DNA of 64,000 bases from Methylobacter sp. (GTDB lineage Bacteria > Pseudomonadota > Gammaproteobacteria > Methylococcales > Methylomonadaceae). Below, piece by piece: positions 47,543 through 59,453 of the stretch (the first letter of the stretch is position 1; every line of letters begins with the position of its first letter). The stretch spans positions 62,001 to 126,000 of the forward strand of contig JAGXGY010000042.1 in NCBI GenBank assembly GCA_024636505.1, in the 5' to 3' direction. A program made the translations under genes and the position numbers. The notes under the pieces are model-generated. The model was given only the letters and a program-made list of their open reading frames with translations, was not told the DNA's origin and did not search any database.

Positions 47543-50194
47543 ATGTATTCAGTTGAAGTTTTTCCATGGAATAAAAATTTCGAGGTCGGAGTACCGCTGA
47601 TCGACGAACAGCACCAAAAGTTGGTCGAACTGTTAAATGTGCTGGCCGGCCATCTGGCCTATCAATCCGATATTCCTACCTTAAACAATGTTTTCAACAA
47701 TTTGGCTGAATACGCCATCTACCATTTCCAGGCGGAAGAAGCCATTTGGCATTCATTCTTCCCTGAAGATCCCTGGGAAACAAAGCATAAAAACGATCAC
47801 AGGCGGTTTCTGAGCACTGTAAACAGAATCATGAGCGAAAAAACCACCAGGCCGCTGGATCAGGTCATTGAGGAAATTCTCACCTTTCTAACCCAATGGC
47901 TGGCCTTTCATATTCTGGACACCGACATGCGCATGGCCAAGGTGGTGTTGGCGGTGCAATCGGGCATACCGTTAGACCAAGCTAAAACGCAAGCCGACCA
48001 TGAGATGAGCGGGGCGATGAAGCAACTGATCGAAACCATGCTGTCGATGTTCGACACCCTTTCTGCTCGCGCCATGCAACTGGCAAAAGAGGTGATTGAT
48101 CGCCAGAAGGCTGAACAGGTCAGCCAGGATGCTCTGGATCGACTCCAGCAAATCGCCAGTCAAGTGCCGGGATTGGTGTTCCAGTTTCAGCTGTTTCCCG
48201 ATGGCCGCACCCGCATTCCTTACGCCAATGAGGCCATACGCTCTATTTACCGGGTCAGTCCGGAGGACGTCAGCGAAGATGCATCCAAGATACTGGCCGC
48301 CTTACATCCTAACGATCTGGAAGCGTTCAAGACTTCTTTTAAAATATCGGCACAGGACTTAACCCCCTGGTGTCAGGAATATCGCCTGAAGTTTGACGAT
48401 ACCGCTGTTTGCTGGCTTTACGGCAATGCATTACCCCAGAAACAGTCCGACGGCTCGGTACTTTGGCACGGCTTCATTACCGACATCACCAATCAAAAGC
48501 AGAATGAGGTCGACCTTCGCATCGCCGCCACCGCCTTTGAGCTGCAGGATGCAATGCTGGTCACCGATGCCAATAATGTCATCCTCAAAGTCAACCAGGC
48601 ATTTACCCGAATTACCGGCTACAGCTCCGAAGAAGCCATTGGTAAAACGCCCAACTTGCTCAGCTCTGGACAGCATGACAAGCATTTTTATGCGGCCATG
48701 TGGGACAGCATCAATCGTACCGACGCATGGCAGGGCGAAATTTGGAACCGGCGTAAAAACGGCGAGATATTCCCGGAATGGCTTATTGTTACAGCAGTGA
48801 AAGATCACGATAACATGAATATGCCGGTCAATCATTATGTGGCTTCTTTTTCCGATATTACCTCACGCAAGGCCGCTGAAGAAGAGATTAAACAGCTGGC
48901 CTTTTACGACCCGCTCACCAAACTGCCCAACCGTCGTTTGCTGCTGGAACGGCTTAAACACAGCATCGAAGTAGAACGGCGCGACAGCAGCAAGCGCCTG
49001 GCATTACTGATGCTCGATCTGGATCGCTTTAAAGCCGTCAATGACAGCCTGGGACATTCTGCCGGGGACGAGTTACTGCAACAAGTCGCGGCACGCATAT
49101 CGACAAGATTGCGCGAGGTAGACTTGGTAGCGCGTTTAGGCGGCGATGAATTTGTTGTACTGCTCGAAGATATTTCCCATACGGAAGATGCCGCACGAGT
49201 GGCTGAAGAAATCATCCTGGTTTTAAGTAAATCGTTTCAGCTTGCTCAAAGCAACGATGTACAGATTGGCGCCAGCATCGGCATCAGCCTGTATCCAGAG
49301 CACGGCGGCAGTTATGAAATATTGATGGATCACGCTGATGCCGCATTATACCAAGCCAAAGATCAAGGGCGCGGCTGTTACGCTTATTTTTCCGAAGAGC
49401 AGACGCTCGCAGCCCGTGAACGCATTGCTCTGGAAACACGGCTGCGGCGGGCGATCGAACAACAGGAACTGCGTATTTTCTACCAGCCGCAGGTGGACAT
49501 TGCCAGTGGTCGCATTGTCGGCGCCGAAGCTTTAGTGCGCTGGCAACACCCGACAGAAGGATTGATTCTGCCGCTACGCTTCATTCCTGTCGCTGAAGAA
49601 ACCGGGCTTATTTTGGAAATTGGCGTCTGGGTGTTGCGGGAGACCTGTCGGCAAGGTCGTCTTTGGTTGGATGCAGGATTGCCGCCGCTCACCTTGGCAG
49701 TCAACGTTTCTCCCCAGCAATTCCGTCGCGGCAACATTAGCGCCTTGGTTGTTGCCTGCTTACGCGAAACCGGATTTCCCGCAGAGTATCTGGAATTGGA
49801 AATGACTGAAAGCGGACTGATGGAGAATCAGGATAACGCGATGAAATTGCTTAACTCGCTACGTTCTCAAGGCATCCGTCTTGCCATTGATGACTTCGGT
49901 ACCGGTTTTTCATCGCTGGCTTATCTAAAGCACTTTCCGCTGGATGTGCTGAAAATCGACAAAAGTTTTATCGACGACATTCCTCATCTGCAAGACGATA
50001 TGGAAATTGCCTCCACCATTATTGCGATGGGCCATATTCTGGGCTTTAAAGTTTTGGCGGAAGGCGTAGAAACCGCCGCACAACTGGATTTCTTGCGGCA
50101 ACAGCATTGCGATTTGTATCAAGGCTATATCAAAAGTCCACCTGTGTCGGCCGAAGCGTTTGCCTTGTTGTTACGGGAGCAAGGATTTGAGTAA
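47543..50194 (+). CDS. Hemerythrin-PAS-PAS-GGDEF-EAL protein
   Basis: N-terminal hemerythrin (WNKNFEVGVPLIDEQHQKL, HFQAEEAIWHSFF, HKNDHRRFL), RLGGDEF with upstream REVD I-site, EALVRW, DDFGTGFSSL. Confidence 0.92.
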   Translation: MYSVEVFPWNKNFEVGVPLIDEQHQKLVELLNVLAGHLAYQSDIPTLNNVFNNLAEYAIYHFQAEEAIWHSFFPEDPWETKHKNDHRRFLSTVNRIMSEKTTRPLDQVIEEILTFLTQWLAFHILDTDMRMAKVVLAVQSGIPLDQAKTQADHEMSGAMKQLIETMLSMFDTLSARAMQLAKEVIDRQKAEQVSQDALDRLQQIASQVPGLVFQFQLFPDGRTRIPYANEAIRSIYRVSPEDVSEDASKILAALHPNDLEAFKTSFKISAQDLTPWCQEYRLKFDDTAVCWLYGNALPQKQSDGSVLWHGFITDITNQKQNEVDLRIAATAFELQDAMLVTDANNVILKVNQAFTRITGYSSEEAIGKTPNLLSSGQHDKHFYAAMWDSINRTDAWQGEIWNRRKNGEIFPEWLIVTAVKDHDNMNMPVNHYVASFSDITSRKAAEEEIKQLAFYDPLTKLPNRRLLLERLKHSIEVERRDSSKRLALLMLDLDRFKAVNDSLGHSAGDELLQQVAARISTRLREVDLVARLGGDEFVVLLEDISHTEDAARVAEEIILVLSKSFQLAQSNDVQIGASIGISLYPEHGGSYEILMDHADAALYQAKDQGRGCYAYFSEEQTLAARERIALETRLRRAIEQQELRIFYQPQVDIASGRIVGAEALVRWQHPTEGLILPLRFIPVAEETGLILEIGVWVLRETCRQGRLWLDAGLPPLTLAVNVSPQQFRRGNISALVVACLRETGFPAEYLELEMTESGLMENQDNAMKLLNSLRSQGIRLAIDDFGTGFSSLAYLKHFPLDVLKIDKSFIDDIPHLQDDMEIASTIIAMGHILGFKVLAEGVETAAQLDFLRQQHCDLYQGYIKSPPVSAEAFALLLREQGFE

Positions 50195-50502
50195 CTCAAA
50201 GACAATGGAACGCAGATGACGCAGATGAACGGGGATAACACTGATTAAACGGATTATTTAAAAAGCTAAATCCCATTAAGAGCCAACCCTAGGTGTAGGC
50301 CGGAATAAGGCCATCCAAGCGCGTAGCGCGAGGTGGCGTTTCCGGCGAATTTAGATGATGTGCCGGAAACACCCGTTCTCGCTATCGCTCGAACCAGCTT
50401 ATTCCGGCTACATGGCTAATTATTCAAAAAATCTTATTCCATCATAAATATCAGCGTCATCACCGTTCTATTTCTCTCGTGTGTGGTGCCGCCAAGTTAC
50501 AG
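50195..50502. repeat. MITE-like dispersed repeat, copy D, interrupted by a second palindromic element
   Basis: ATGGAACGCAGATGACGCAGATGA...AATATCAGCGTCATCACCGTTCTATTT flanking a TGTAGGCCGGAATAAGGC...GCTTATTCCGGCTACA insert. Confidence 0.8.
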
Positions 50503-51540
50503 ATAAATAACTTCGGGCTTGCCTTCAGACTCAACCAGTTCGCCGATAGTAAAAGCCTTTTCGCCCAGACGGGTAAGCGTCTCCAGCGTTGCCCGCTCAT
50601 CTTCGGCAGCCACGCAAACTATCATACCGATACCGCAATTAAAGGTAACCAGCATGTCCGCTTGCGATACCTTGCCTTGTTCCTGTAACCATTTGAAAAT
50701 AGCAGGAAACTCCCAGGAAGTAAGGTCGATATTAGCCTTGGTGCCAAACGGCAGTACACGCGGCAGATTCTCGGTTAAGCCGCCGCCGGTAATATGAGCC
50801 AATGCGTGTACCGGCACTTTATCCAGCAGCGACAACAACGACTTGACGTAGATTCGAGTAGGTTCCAGCAAGGCCGAACCTAACGATTGACTCTCGAAGG
50901 TATCCGTTAACGCGCTATGGCTGCGGGCAATGATTTTTCGGATTAATGAATAGCCGTTGGAATGCGGCCCGGATGAGGCAATGCCAATCAACTTGTCGCC
51001 GACGCTGACTTTGCTGCCATCAAGCACTTTGCTTTTTTCCACGATGCCGACGCAAAAGCCGGCCAGATCGTAATCACCGTCTGCATACATGCCCGGCATT
51101 TCTGCGGTTTCGCCGCCAACCAGCGCCGCGCCTGACAGCTCACAGCCCTTACCGATACCTTCTACCACCGATGCAGCGGTATCGACATCCAGCTTGCCGG
51201 TAGCAAAATAATCCAGGAAAAACAACGGTTCTGCACCCTGCACGATAATGTCGTTAACACACATCGCAACCAGATCAATACCGATGGTGTTATGAACACC
51301 CAATTCATTCGCCAGTTTTAGCTTGGTGCCTACGCCATCGGTGCCGGAAACCAGAACCGGGTGTCGATAACGATCCAGCGGCAATTCAAATAGGGAACCG
51401 AAACCGCCCAAACCACCCAAAACTCCGGCTGTTCGTGTTCTGGCAGCAATAGGCTTGATGCGTTCAACTAAGGCATTACCGGCCTCAATGTCAACGCCGG
51501 CACTTTTATAATTCAAGCTTTCTTGATTTTGTTCGCTCAA
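50497..51540 (-). CDS. purM: Phosphoribosylformylglycinamidine cyclo-ligase
   Basis: [20 protein letters not shown]...[15 protein letters not shown]...[11 protein letters not shown]. Confidence 0.96.
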   Translation of the reverse strand: MSEQNQESLNYKSAGVDIEAGNALVERIKPIAARTRTAGVLGGLGGFGSLFELPLDRYRHPVLVSGTDGVGTKLKLANELGVHNTIGIDLVAMCVNDIIVQGAEPLFFLDYFATGKLDVDTAASVVEGIGKGCELSGAALVGGETAEMPGMYADGDYDLAGFCVGIVEKSKVLDGSKVSVGDKLIGIASSGPHSNGYSLIRKIIARSHSALTDTFESQSLGSALLEPTRIYVKSLLSLLDKVPVHALAHITGGGLTENLPRVLPFGTKANIDLTSWEFPAIFKWLQEQGKVSQADMLVTFNCGIGMIVCVAAEDERATLETLTRLGEKAFTIGELVESEGKPEVIYL

Positions 51541-51734
51541 TGTTGCGTTCTCTTGCTAAAATTTAAATTACCGATATTGTACAAGACATCGTCGGTTTTG
51601 TCTGAAGGATATAAATGTGCATGGATTTTATCTCTGGTAAGCGGCCCAATTCGCGAGTGACTCACTGCGGCCGATATTCGTTTAAATTTGTTTAGCAAAA
51701 TAAGTGCCTTATTGGTAGAATTTTTTTAGCTGTA

Positions 51735-51950
51735 AAGACCTTACATCACGATCAGCGATAACCAAGCGCCCCAAGTAAGGTCTTGAATGCTAGAATAAAC
51801 TAGTAAAAACCGTCGGGCTGACGGGGTTAGTCTGTGAAGTGAACGGTGCAGAAGGCCGTCAGCAGCAGAAACCAGTGAGCATAGCGATATTACTTGCTCC
51901 TGAGCCATCAGCAATCCCCTTGCTTTAGCGGGGGGAGGATGTCAACTACC
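51735..51950 (+). mobile_element. IS200/IS605-type 3'-end remnant (right end / omega-RNA-like), no tnpB
   Basis: AAAACCGTCGGGCTGACGGGGTTAGTCTGTGAAGTGAACGGTGCAGAAGGCCGTCAGCAGCAGAAACC...AATCCCCTTGCTTTAGCGGGGGGAGGATGTCAAC resembles tnpB 3' ends; flanked by 10-bp inverted repeat AAGACCTTAC/GTAAGGTCTT. Confidence 0.6.
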
Positions 51951-52073
51951 ATGATAATGCGGTAACGCAAACGTTACCGCCAGTTGAAAAAATAATTAAG
52001 CTGATTTCCCAAGCATCAAGGAATCAATCGAAATTACCCAGAGCAACACCAAGTTTTTTTTTGAGGAGTAGAT

Positions 52074-52478
52074 ATGAAAATAACACGATCATTTAGCCCG
52101 ATACTATTTATTGCTGCGGCATTATTTACCAACACAGTTTCCGCCTATGATCCCGGCCAGACCGAAACAGCCTGTAAAAAGCCTCAATTTAGAGACTTTA
52201 GTCTGCCTGTTTATAGTGAAACTCAAAAAACCGAGGTTGCGCCAGAGTCAACATTTTCCTTTACGCTCTCGCCCTGGACCGAGCCACACAGCATAAAATT
52301 GACTGCCAAAAAACAAGATCTCGACTTTACCGTTGAAAGTAACAGCAGTTTTCACCGTGTTAACGCAAAGTTACCTGCCGCTTTTACCGGTAAATTTGTC
52401 AGGATTAATAGCAATGCCAGCGCGATATTGGGATGTTCCGATAAAACCGGCTGGCTGATTAAAGTTGCCGATAAATAA
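52074..52478 (+). CDS. Hypothetical periplasmic protein
   Basis: Signal peptide and AGGAG RBS upstream. Confidence 0.6.
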   Translation: MKITRSFSPILFIAAALFTNTVSAYDPGQTETACKKPQFRDFSLPVYSETQKTEVAPESTFSFTLSPWTEPHSIKLTAKKQDLDFTVESNSSFHRVNAKLPAAFTGKFVRINSNASAILGCSDKTGWLIKVADK

Positions 52479-52548
52479 TAGTGGAAAAAGATGAAAAGCA
52501 AAAAAATCTAAACCGCCGCATAATCGTTCGCAGCCTTTTGTCTGTTTT

Positions 52549-53016
52549 TTAATAAAGCACCTTATCGCTCTTTTCAGCCCAGATATCAAATGGCTGCATC
52601 GCGTTCGGCAGCGTTAGATGCAGCATGGCGATGCGGCGCTGATGCGGCAACACCGAAATCTCATCATAAATAAAGCTGTCGTCAAAATTGGCGGCAGCGG
52701 CATCATAGCGACTACAGGCAAAATAGACTTTTGCCAGCCTCGCCCAGTAAATGGCACCCAAACACATCGGACAGGGTTCGCAACTGGAATAAAGGATGCA
52801 ACCCTGCAACTGGAAGTCATTCAGTTTTTTACATGCCAGGCGTATCGCCATTACTTCGGCATGGGCAGTAGGGTCAATAGTGCTGGTGACCTTGTTGCCG
52901 CTGGCGGCAATCAGCTGTCCATCTTTTACGATAAGCGCACCATAAGGACCGCCCTGCCCTGATCTGGCATTTTCCACTGCCAGATCAACAGCCTGCTGCA
53001 AAAATTTCCTATGCAC
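52549..53016 (-). CDS. Nucleoside/guanine deaminase family protein
   Basis: DPTAHAEVMAIRLA...SSCEPCPMCLGAIYWARLAKVYFACSRYDAAAANFDDSFIYDEI. Confidence 0.88.
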   Translation of the reverse strand: MHRKFLQQAVDLAVENARSGQGGPYGALIVKDGQLIAASGNKVTSTIDPTAHAEVMAIRLACKKLNDFQLQGCILYSSCEPCPMCLGAIYWARLAKVYFACSRYDAAAANFDDSFIYDEISVLPHQRRIAMLHLTLPNAMQPFDIWAEKSDKVLY

Positions 53017-54080
53017 TATAAACCTAAGGGATTATTCGGATCTACGCCATCCATAAAAGGCAGGCCTCGCTCCTGATGAGTAAGCTGGTATATTTTTCCC
53101 AACCAGTTGTTGAATACTGCTTTTGCCGTGTCGCTCCAGGTATTGTCAATATGTTCCAGAATCAGGCTTTCCGGGAACTCCTCCAGCCTTAGCCCGTTCT
53201 GCTTGGCTGACCTGACCTGCCGCTCATAATCGACTAAAATCCGCTGGACGACTTCATCAAAATAATTTTCGGGAAACGGCGGATAGTCGTTTATTTCGGC
53301 ACGATAAAAGCGCAGGACTTCACGCTTGTATTCTTTTAATAAACTAACGTCGTCATATTCAGGATGTCCCTGAAAAAATACGATACGAAAGCCATCAGGA
53401 CTGACTGCAAGATGCACGCCGGCTTCTTTACTGGCCGCCAGAACCTTGATGCCGTGCTGCTCCATATCGCTTTGAAATATCTCATTAAAACGGGAATGCG
53501 GCACATCAAAACGGGTATTGATCTCTGAAACCAACGGATGGCTGCGGTCGATCAGCTTGTGCGAAAATACCCCCCAGCGTTTGGCCGGTAAACGGGTGCG
53601 CTCGATACCGTAACAATATTGAATGACCGCATGGGTAGCCAGACAGGAACACAGTATCGAGGTGACATTTTCCTTGGCCCAGAAAAAAACCTCGTTTAAG
53701 GGTTCCCAGAATTCTTCTTCGGGTAATCGGGCGCGAGTGACATTAGCACCGCTGATGATCAGCGCATCCAGACCATCGCGTTTGATTTTCTCAAAGGATT
53801 CGTAATATTTAGCAATATGGGCTTTTGCTTCCGGACTTCTTTGCAGCCCTTCAATGGTAAAAGGATGCACATGAAATTGAACAATTTGATTACACGCCCC
53901 CACCAGCCGGAAAAACTGTCTTTCTGTTGCTTCCAGTGCCGCATCAGGCATCATATTGAGCAAGCCGATATGCATTTCCCGTATATCCTGGTTACTGGCG
54001 CGTTCAGGGTCTAATATTTCCTCCCCTTCTTCACGAAGGCGTTGAAATGTGGGTAAATCAGTATGAGCAACTAAAGGCAT
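53016..54080 (-). CDS. metA: Homoserine O-succinyltransferase (MetA family)
   Basis: IGLLNMMPDAALEATERQFFRLVG...SCLATHAVIQYCYGIERTRLPAKRWGVF...FQGHPEYD. Confidence 0.93.
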   Translation of the reverse strand: MPLVAHTDLPTFQRLREEGEEILDPERASNQDIREMHIGLLNMMPDAALEATERQFFRLVGACNQIVQFHVHPFTIEGLQRSPEAKAHIAKYYESFEKIKRDGLDALIISGANVTRARLPEEEFWEPLNEVFFWAKENVTSILCSCLATHAVIQYCYGIERTRLPAKRWGVFSHKLIDRSHPLVSEINTRFDVPHSRFNEIFQSDMEQHGIKVLAASKEAGVHLAVSPDGFRIVFFQGHPEYDDVSLLKEYKREVLRFYRAEINDYPPFPENYFDEVVQRILVDYERQVRSAKQNGLRLEEFPESLILEHIDNTWSDTAKAVFNNWLGKIYQLTHQERGLPFMDGVDPNNPLGL

Positions 54081-54098
54081 AAGCCGACTCTCTCCATA

Positions 54099-54944
54099 TC
54101 ATTGCTGTGAACCTAGCGCATCGGCAATAAGCCGGATAAAATCATCTTCATTTTTAACAGCAGCGACATCATTGGCATCGACAGTATAGCCGTATTGATC
54201 GGCAATAGCCTGATAACGCGGCAATCGGGATTTGAATAACTCAGGAAAAACCCAGGAAACAAAATCATCCGGCGGCATATCATCGGTGGAAGCGTAATTT
54301 TTAAGATGCATGAATTCAGCCAACTTTTCATCAAGAAATGCTTCCTGATAATAAAGCGGTTTGGGATCGGATTTAGCACGTTCAATAATGGTTTGTTCCA
54401 GGGCCGCCGGTATTTTGATGTAAATAATCAGCGTATTTTTCGCCAGCGTCTCCAGCACTTCCGGGCTATCCAGCTCACTAACGCTACCGCCCGCATCATT
54501 GACAAAATGCTTATAACCGTAAATATCTTCAACTTTATCAATAAAATCGGGCACATCATTCATTGCGGCAATTTCAGCCTGATGATGCAGCTTTTGCCGA
54601 CGCTTGAATTCCTGCAAAGACAAGCCGCCCAAGTCAGCATTACCCAATTTGCCGAGAAAGGTCGAAATAGGGGCCAAATTATCGACGGTTATTTTATTGC
54701 TGATATGAATAGAGTCGGAAAGCAGCAATGCACGCAAAAAAGGCACACCCATAGCCTGACGTTTAATATTGTCCAGAATAGGCTCTTCCAGGTATTTTGT
54801 GCCTATCCGGTAGTCACCGGAATAATGGAACCATTTGGCTTTGGGTAGTTTATTGGCCAGCGTGGTTTTACCCGCACCGGACATGGCCAGTAGGGTAATA
54901 CGTTTCGATTTCCAGTCCAGAAATTCCTGCGGACTCATTTTCAT
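54099..54944 (-). CDS. P-loop NTPase, function unknown
   Basis: ITLLAMSGAGKTTLANKL Walker A. Confidence 0.7.
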   Translation of the reverse strand: MKMSPQEFLDWKSKRITLLAMSGAGKTTLANKLPKAKWFHYSGDYRIGTKYLEEPILDNIKRQAMGVPFLRALLLSDSIHISNKITVDNLAPISTFLGKLGNADLGGLSLQEFKRRQKLHHQAEIAAMNDVPDFIDKVEDIYGYKHFVNDAGGSVSELDSPEVLETLAKNTLIIYIKIPAALEQTIIERAKSDPKPLYYQEAFLDEKLAEFMHLKNYASTDDMPPDDFVSWVFPELFKSRLPRYQAIADQYGYTVDANDVAAVKNEDDFIRLIADALGSQQ

Positions 54945-54959
54945 GTAATGCTTTCCTCA

Positions 54960-55259
54960 TTAATCCAGATAATCTTCGATGTCTACGTCTTCAGGATTTG
55001 GCTTGTGTTTGTCGGTATCGCTATAGCCCAGATCGTCGGTTTCAATGTCGTCAAAAGGCGCGCTCCAGTCTTCAGGATCCTCGATATAATCAAAAGTTGA
55101 GCTATACCAACTGTCATTGTCATATTCGCCGATATCGCCGTTAAGGTATTGAACTTCGATAGCATCATCGCTTTCTTCGATGGCGACGACCTTAAACTTC
55201 AGGTTGTTTTCTACATCTTTGTACCAACTGCCGATGATGGGGTCTGCTATTGTTGTCAT
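54960..55259 (-). CDS. Conserved acidic hypothetical protein
   Basis: PIIGSWYKDVENNLKFKVVAIEESDDAIEVQYLNGDIGEYD ORF. Confidence 0.6.
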   Translation of the reverse strand: MTTIADPIIGSWYKDVENNLKFKVVAIEESDDAIEVQYLNGDIGEYDNDSWYSSTFDYIEDPEDWSAPFDDIETDDLGYSDTDKHKPNPEDVDIEDYLD

Positions 55260-55575
55260 GATTATTCCTCAATGCTCATAAAATATTTCGATACAAAATA
55301 TCTAAAGGTAAGTAATATTACTAGGAAGGCTAAATAAAACACAACGGTATTTTGCACGGTTCGGGATAAATTCAGTCCAAGGCATTTTATATTGAAGTTA
55401 ACGTTAAAGCCTGTTATGACCCTGCTGATTAGTCGTGTTCGTGCGCCATATTTATAAAGCCATATTTATAATTTATAAAGAAAGGGCCGCTATGTTGCAA
55501 GAATTCGGCGCGCTTGGATACGATCTGAGACCAAAAACCGTTGGGCAAAACACCGTCCCAAGCAGGCGCCTTGTT

Positions 55576-56442
55576 TCATCGCAGCCAATAATCCACGGCC
55601 AGCCCGAAAAACACGGCCAGGCCAAACCAGTTATTGTTCAAAAACGCCTTAAAGCAAAGCGTTTTGTCCCGATGAAAAGTCAGTTTTTGCTGATAAACCG
55701 ACAAGCCTGCCGCCAGTAAAACACCGCCATAATATGGCCAGTTTGCGTCTATCATTTGCCCGACGGTTATCAGCAAACCGAGTATGATCAGCTGCAATCC
55801 GGCCATGATTTGACGGTCATAAGCGCCGAACAGTATGGCGGCCGATTTAACGCCTATTTTTAAATCATCCTCCTTATCGACCATCGCATACATGGTGTCG
55901 TAAACCAAGGCCCATAACACCACAGCCAAATACATCACCCAGGCCACCGGCGGAATGCTGTTTAACTGCGCCGAAAAAGCCATCGGCACTGCCCAACCGA
56001 ACGCGATACCTAAATAGGCCTGGGGCAATTGGGTATAACGCTTCATAAACGGATAGCTGGCGGCCAAAAATGCGGCGACAAACGACAGTAAAATAGTGTA
56101 GCTATTCAGCAATAACACCAGACCGAAAGCGCACAGACACAACACCACAAAAACCAGCAACGCTTCCTTGGGTTTTACCTTGCCTGCGGCGATAGGTCGA
56201 TATTGGGTGCGCTCGACATACGGATCGAAGTCGCGATCGGCGTAATCGTTAATCACGCAACCGGCGGCCCGCATCAGCACGACGCCCAGACAAATAACCG
56301 TCAACACCAATACATCGGGCTTGCCGTCGCTGGCAACCCACAGCGCCCACAATGTCGGCCACAACAAAATCAGAATGCCGATAGGCTTGTCAAATCGCGC
56401 TAATATCCAATATTGCCTGAGTCTATCTATTGCTCTGTCCAT
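55576..56442 (-). CDS. ubiA: 4-hydroxybenzoate octaprenyltransferase
   Basis: RFDKPIGILILLWPTLWALW, CVINDYADRDFDPYVERT. Confidence 0.94.
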   Translation of the reverse strand: MDRAIDRLRQYWILARFDKPIGILILLWPTLWALWVASDGKPDVLVLTVICLGVVLMRAAGCVINDYADRDFDPYVERTQYRPIAAGKVKPKEALLVFVVLCLCAFGLVLLLNSYTILLSFVAAFLAASYPFMKRYTQLPQAYLGIAFGWAVPMAFSAQLNSIPPVAWVMYLAVVLWALVYDTMYAMVDKEDDLKIGVKSAAILFGAYDRQIMAGLQLIILGLLITVGQMIDANWPYYGGVLLAAGLSVYQQKLTFHRDKTLCFKAFLNNNWFGLAVFFGLAVDYWLR

Positions 56443-56524
56443 AATTAGGGTTGTTGCCTTTTCAAGGCCTGTATTTTGTTAAAAATGCTATTATAGCTTT
56501 TTTATTTTAATGAGCGGGCAAACC

Positions 56525-57827
<1,303 letters not shown>

Positions 57828-57829
57828 CC

Positions 57830-58534
57830 ATGGCGCAGCAACTGCCTTTGCATTTTGAGTTCAGAGCCAATCAAACGTTTGAGGATTTTTTCCCCGGCGC
57901 CAATCAGGAAATCGTCACTCACTTACAACAGTGCGTTGCAGGCGTAGGTGAGCAGCAAATTTTCCTCTGGGGCAAATCGGGACTGGGCAAAAGCCACTTA
58001 CTGCAAGCCTGCTGTCACCAGGCGCAACATTACAGGCTCAGTTCGTTCTATTTTGATCTCGACCATGCACAACGGCCTGATCCGGCCATGCTGAGCGGAC
58101 TGGATGACTATGATGTCGTTTGTTTCGACAACATCGAGTCCATCGCCGGTAATACCGCCTGGGAATCGGCTTTTTTTAATTTCTTTAATCAGCACCGTGA
58201 TCGCGGCCACAAACTGATCGTATCGGCATCTTCCGCGCCCAATGCGATTGCTATCCGGTTACCCGACCTTAAAACCCGTCTTAATTGGGGGCTGACCTTA
58301 AAAATACAGCCCTTAACCGATAGCGACCGGGTGGCGGCATTGATCTTTAAAGCCGATCACATGGGCTTTGAAATCGCCCCGCAAGCCGGGCGCTTTCTAC
58401 TGACGCATTACCACAGAGATCTGGCCTCTTTATGGGCTTTACTGGAAAAACTGGACAGGGCATCATTGGCCGCCAAACGTAAATTAACCATTCCTTTTTT
58501 AAAACAGATTCTGGACGAAGACAGCCGTGATTAA
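57830..58534 (+). CDS. hda: DnaA regulatory inactivator Hda
   Basis: DnaA-like AAA+ of Hda size (FLWGKSGLGKSHLLQACC). Confidence 0.88.
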   Translation: MAQQLPLHFEFRANQTFEDFFPGANQEIVTHLQQCVAGVGEQQIFLWGKSGLGKSHLLQACCHQAQHYRLSSFYFDLDHAQRPDPAMLSGLDDYDVVCFDNIESIAGNTAWESAFFNFFNQHRDRGHKLIVSASSAPNAIAIRLPDLKTRLNWGLTLKIQPLTDSDRVAALIFKADHMGFEIAPQAGRFLLTHYHRDLASLWALLEKLDRASLAAKRKLTIPFLKQILDEDSRD

Positions 58535-59453
58535 AGTGTTGGTTATTGGAGCAGGCGCCATCGGCGCCTTTTACGGCGCGCTGCTGGCAAAGGCCGGTGC
58601 CGAGGTTTCGGTAGTTTGCCGCTCCGATTACGATCAGGTCAAGCAACACGGTTTTATCATCGACAGTCACTCGCTCGGCCGCTGGCATTTTACCCCGGCA
58701 CAGGTGTTAAAAAACGCCGCCGATTTTGAAGGAACTGCGGACTATATTTTACTGTGCACCAAAGTCATTCCGACGGTGGATCGGGTCGCGCTGCTGCGCC
58801 CTGCTGTTACTGAAAACACGGCAATAGTCTTTATCCAGAATGGCGTCGACATCGAACAGGAACTGCTGACCGCCTTTCCCGACAATGAAGTCGTCAGCGG
58901 TCTGGCGTTTATTTGCTGCAACCGGGTCGGTCCCGGCCAGATCTTGCATTTGGCCTATGGCCGTCTGGCGTTAGGCAATCTGCCGAACGGCATGAGCCCT
59001 AAGACCTTGCAGCTTTGCGAACGCTTTAATCAAGTCGGCATAGACGGCAACGCAACCGAAGATATTGTTACCGGACGCTGGCAAAAATGCGTCTGGAACG
59101 CGCCGTTCAACCCGCTATCGGTATTATCGGGCGGCTTGCCGACCCTAGACATTCTGCAAACCCAGGAGTCTTTGGTACGCAGCATCATGCAAGAAGTGTG
59201 CAACATCGCGGCGGCTTCGGGACATCCGTTGCCAGGCGATATTGTTAACATCAACATAGCCCATACCTACGCGATGCCGCCTTATAAAACCAGCATGTTA
59301 CTGGATTATGAAAACGGCCAGCCGATGGAAACCGAAGCCATCCTTGGCAATACCCTTCGCGCCGCCCTGCGGCAAGGGGTAGCCGCTCCCTACCTGGAGT
59401 CGGTCTATGCATTGATGAAGCTCAGGGAATTGAAGTTATCTGTCAAAAAATAG
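58527..59453 (+). CDS. panE: 2-dehydropantoate 2-reductase
   Basis: VLVIGAGAIGAFYGALLAKAGAEVSVVCRSDY...KCVWNAPFNPLSVLSG. Confidence 0.9.
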   Translation: MIKVLVIGAGAIGAFYGALLAKAGAEVSVVCRSDYDQVKQHGFIIDSHSLGRWHFTPAQVLKNAADFEGTADYILLCTKVIPTVDRVALLRPAVTENTAIVFIQNGVDIEQELLTAFPDNEVVSGLAFICCNRVGPGQILHLAYGRLALGNLPNGMSPKTLQLCERFNQVGIDGNATEDIVTGRWQKCVWNAPFNPLSVLSGGLPTLDILQTQESLVRSIMQEVCNIAAASGHPLPGDIVNINIAHTYAMPPYKTSMLLDYENGQPMETEAILGNTLRAALRQGVAAPYLESVYALMKLRELKLSVKK

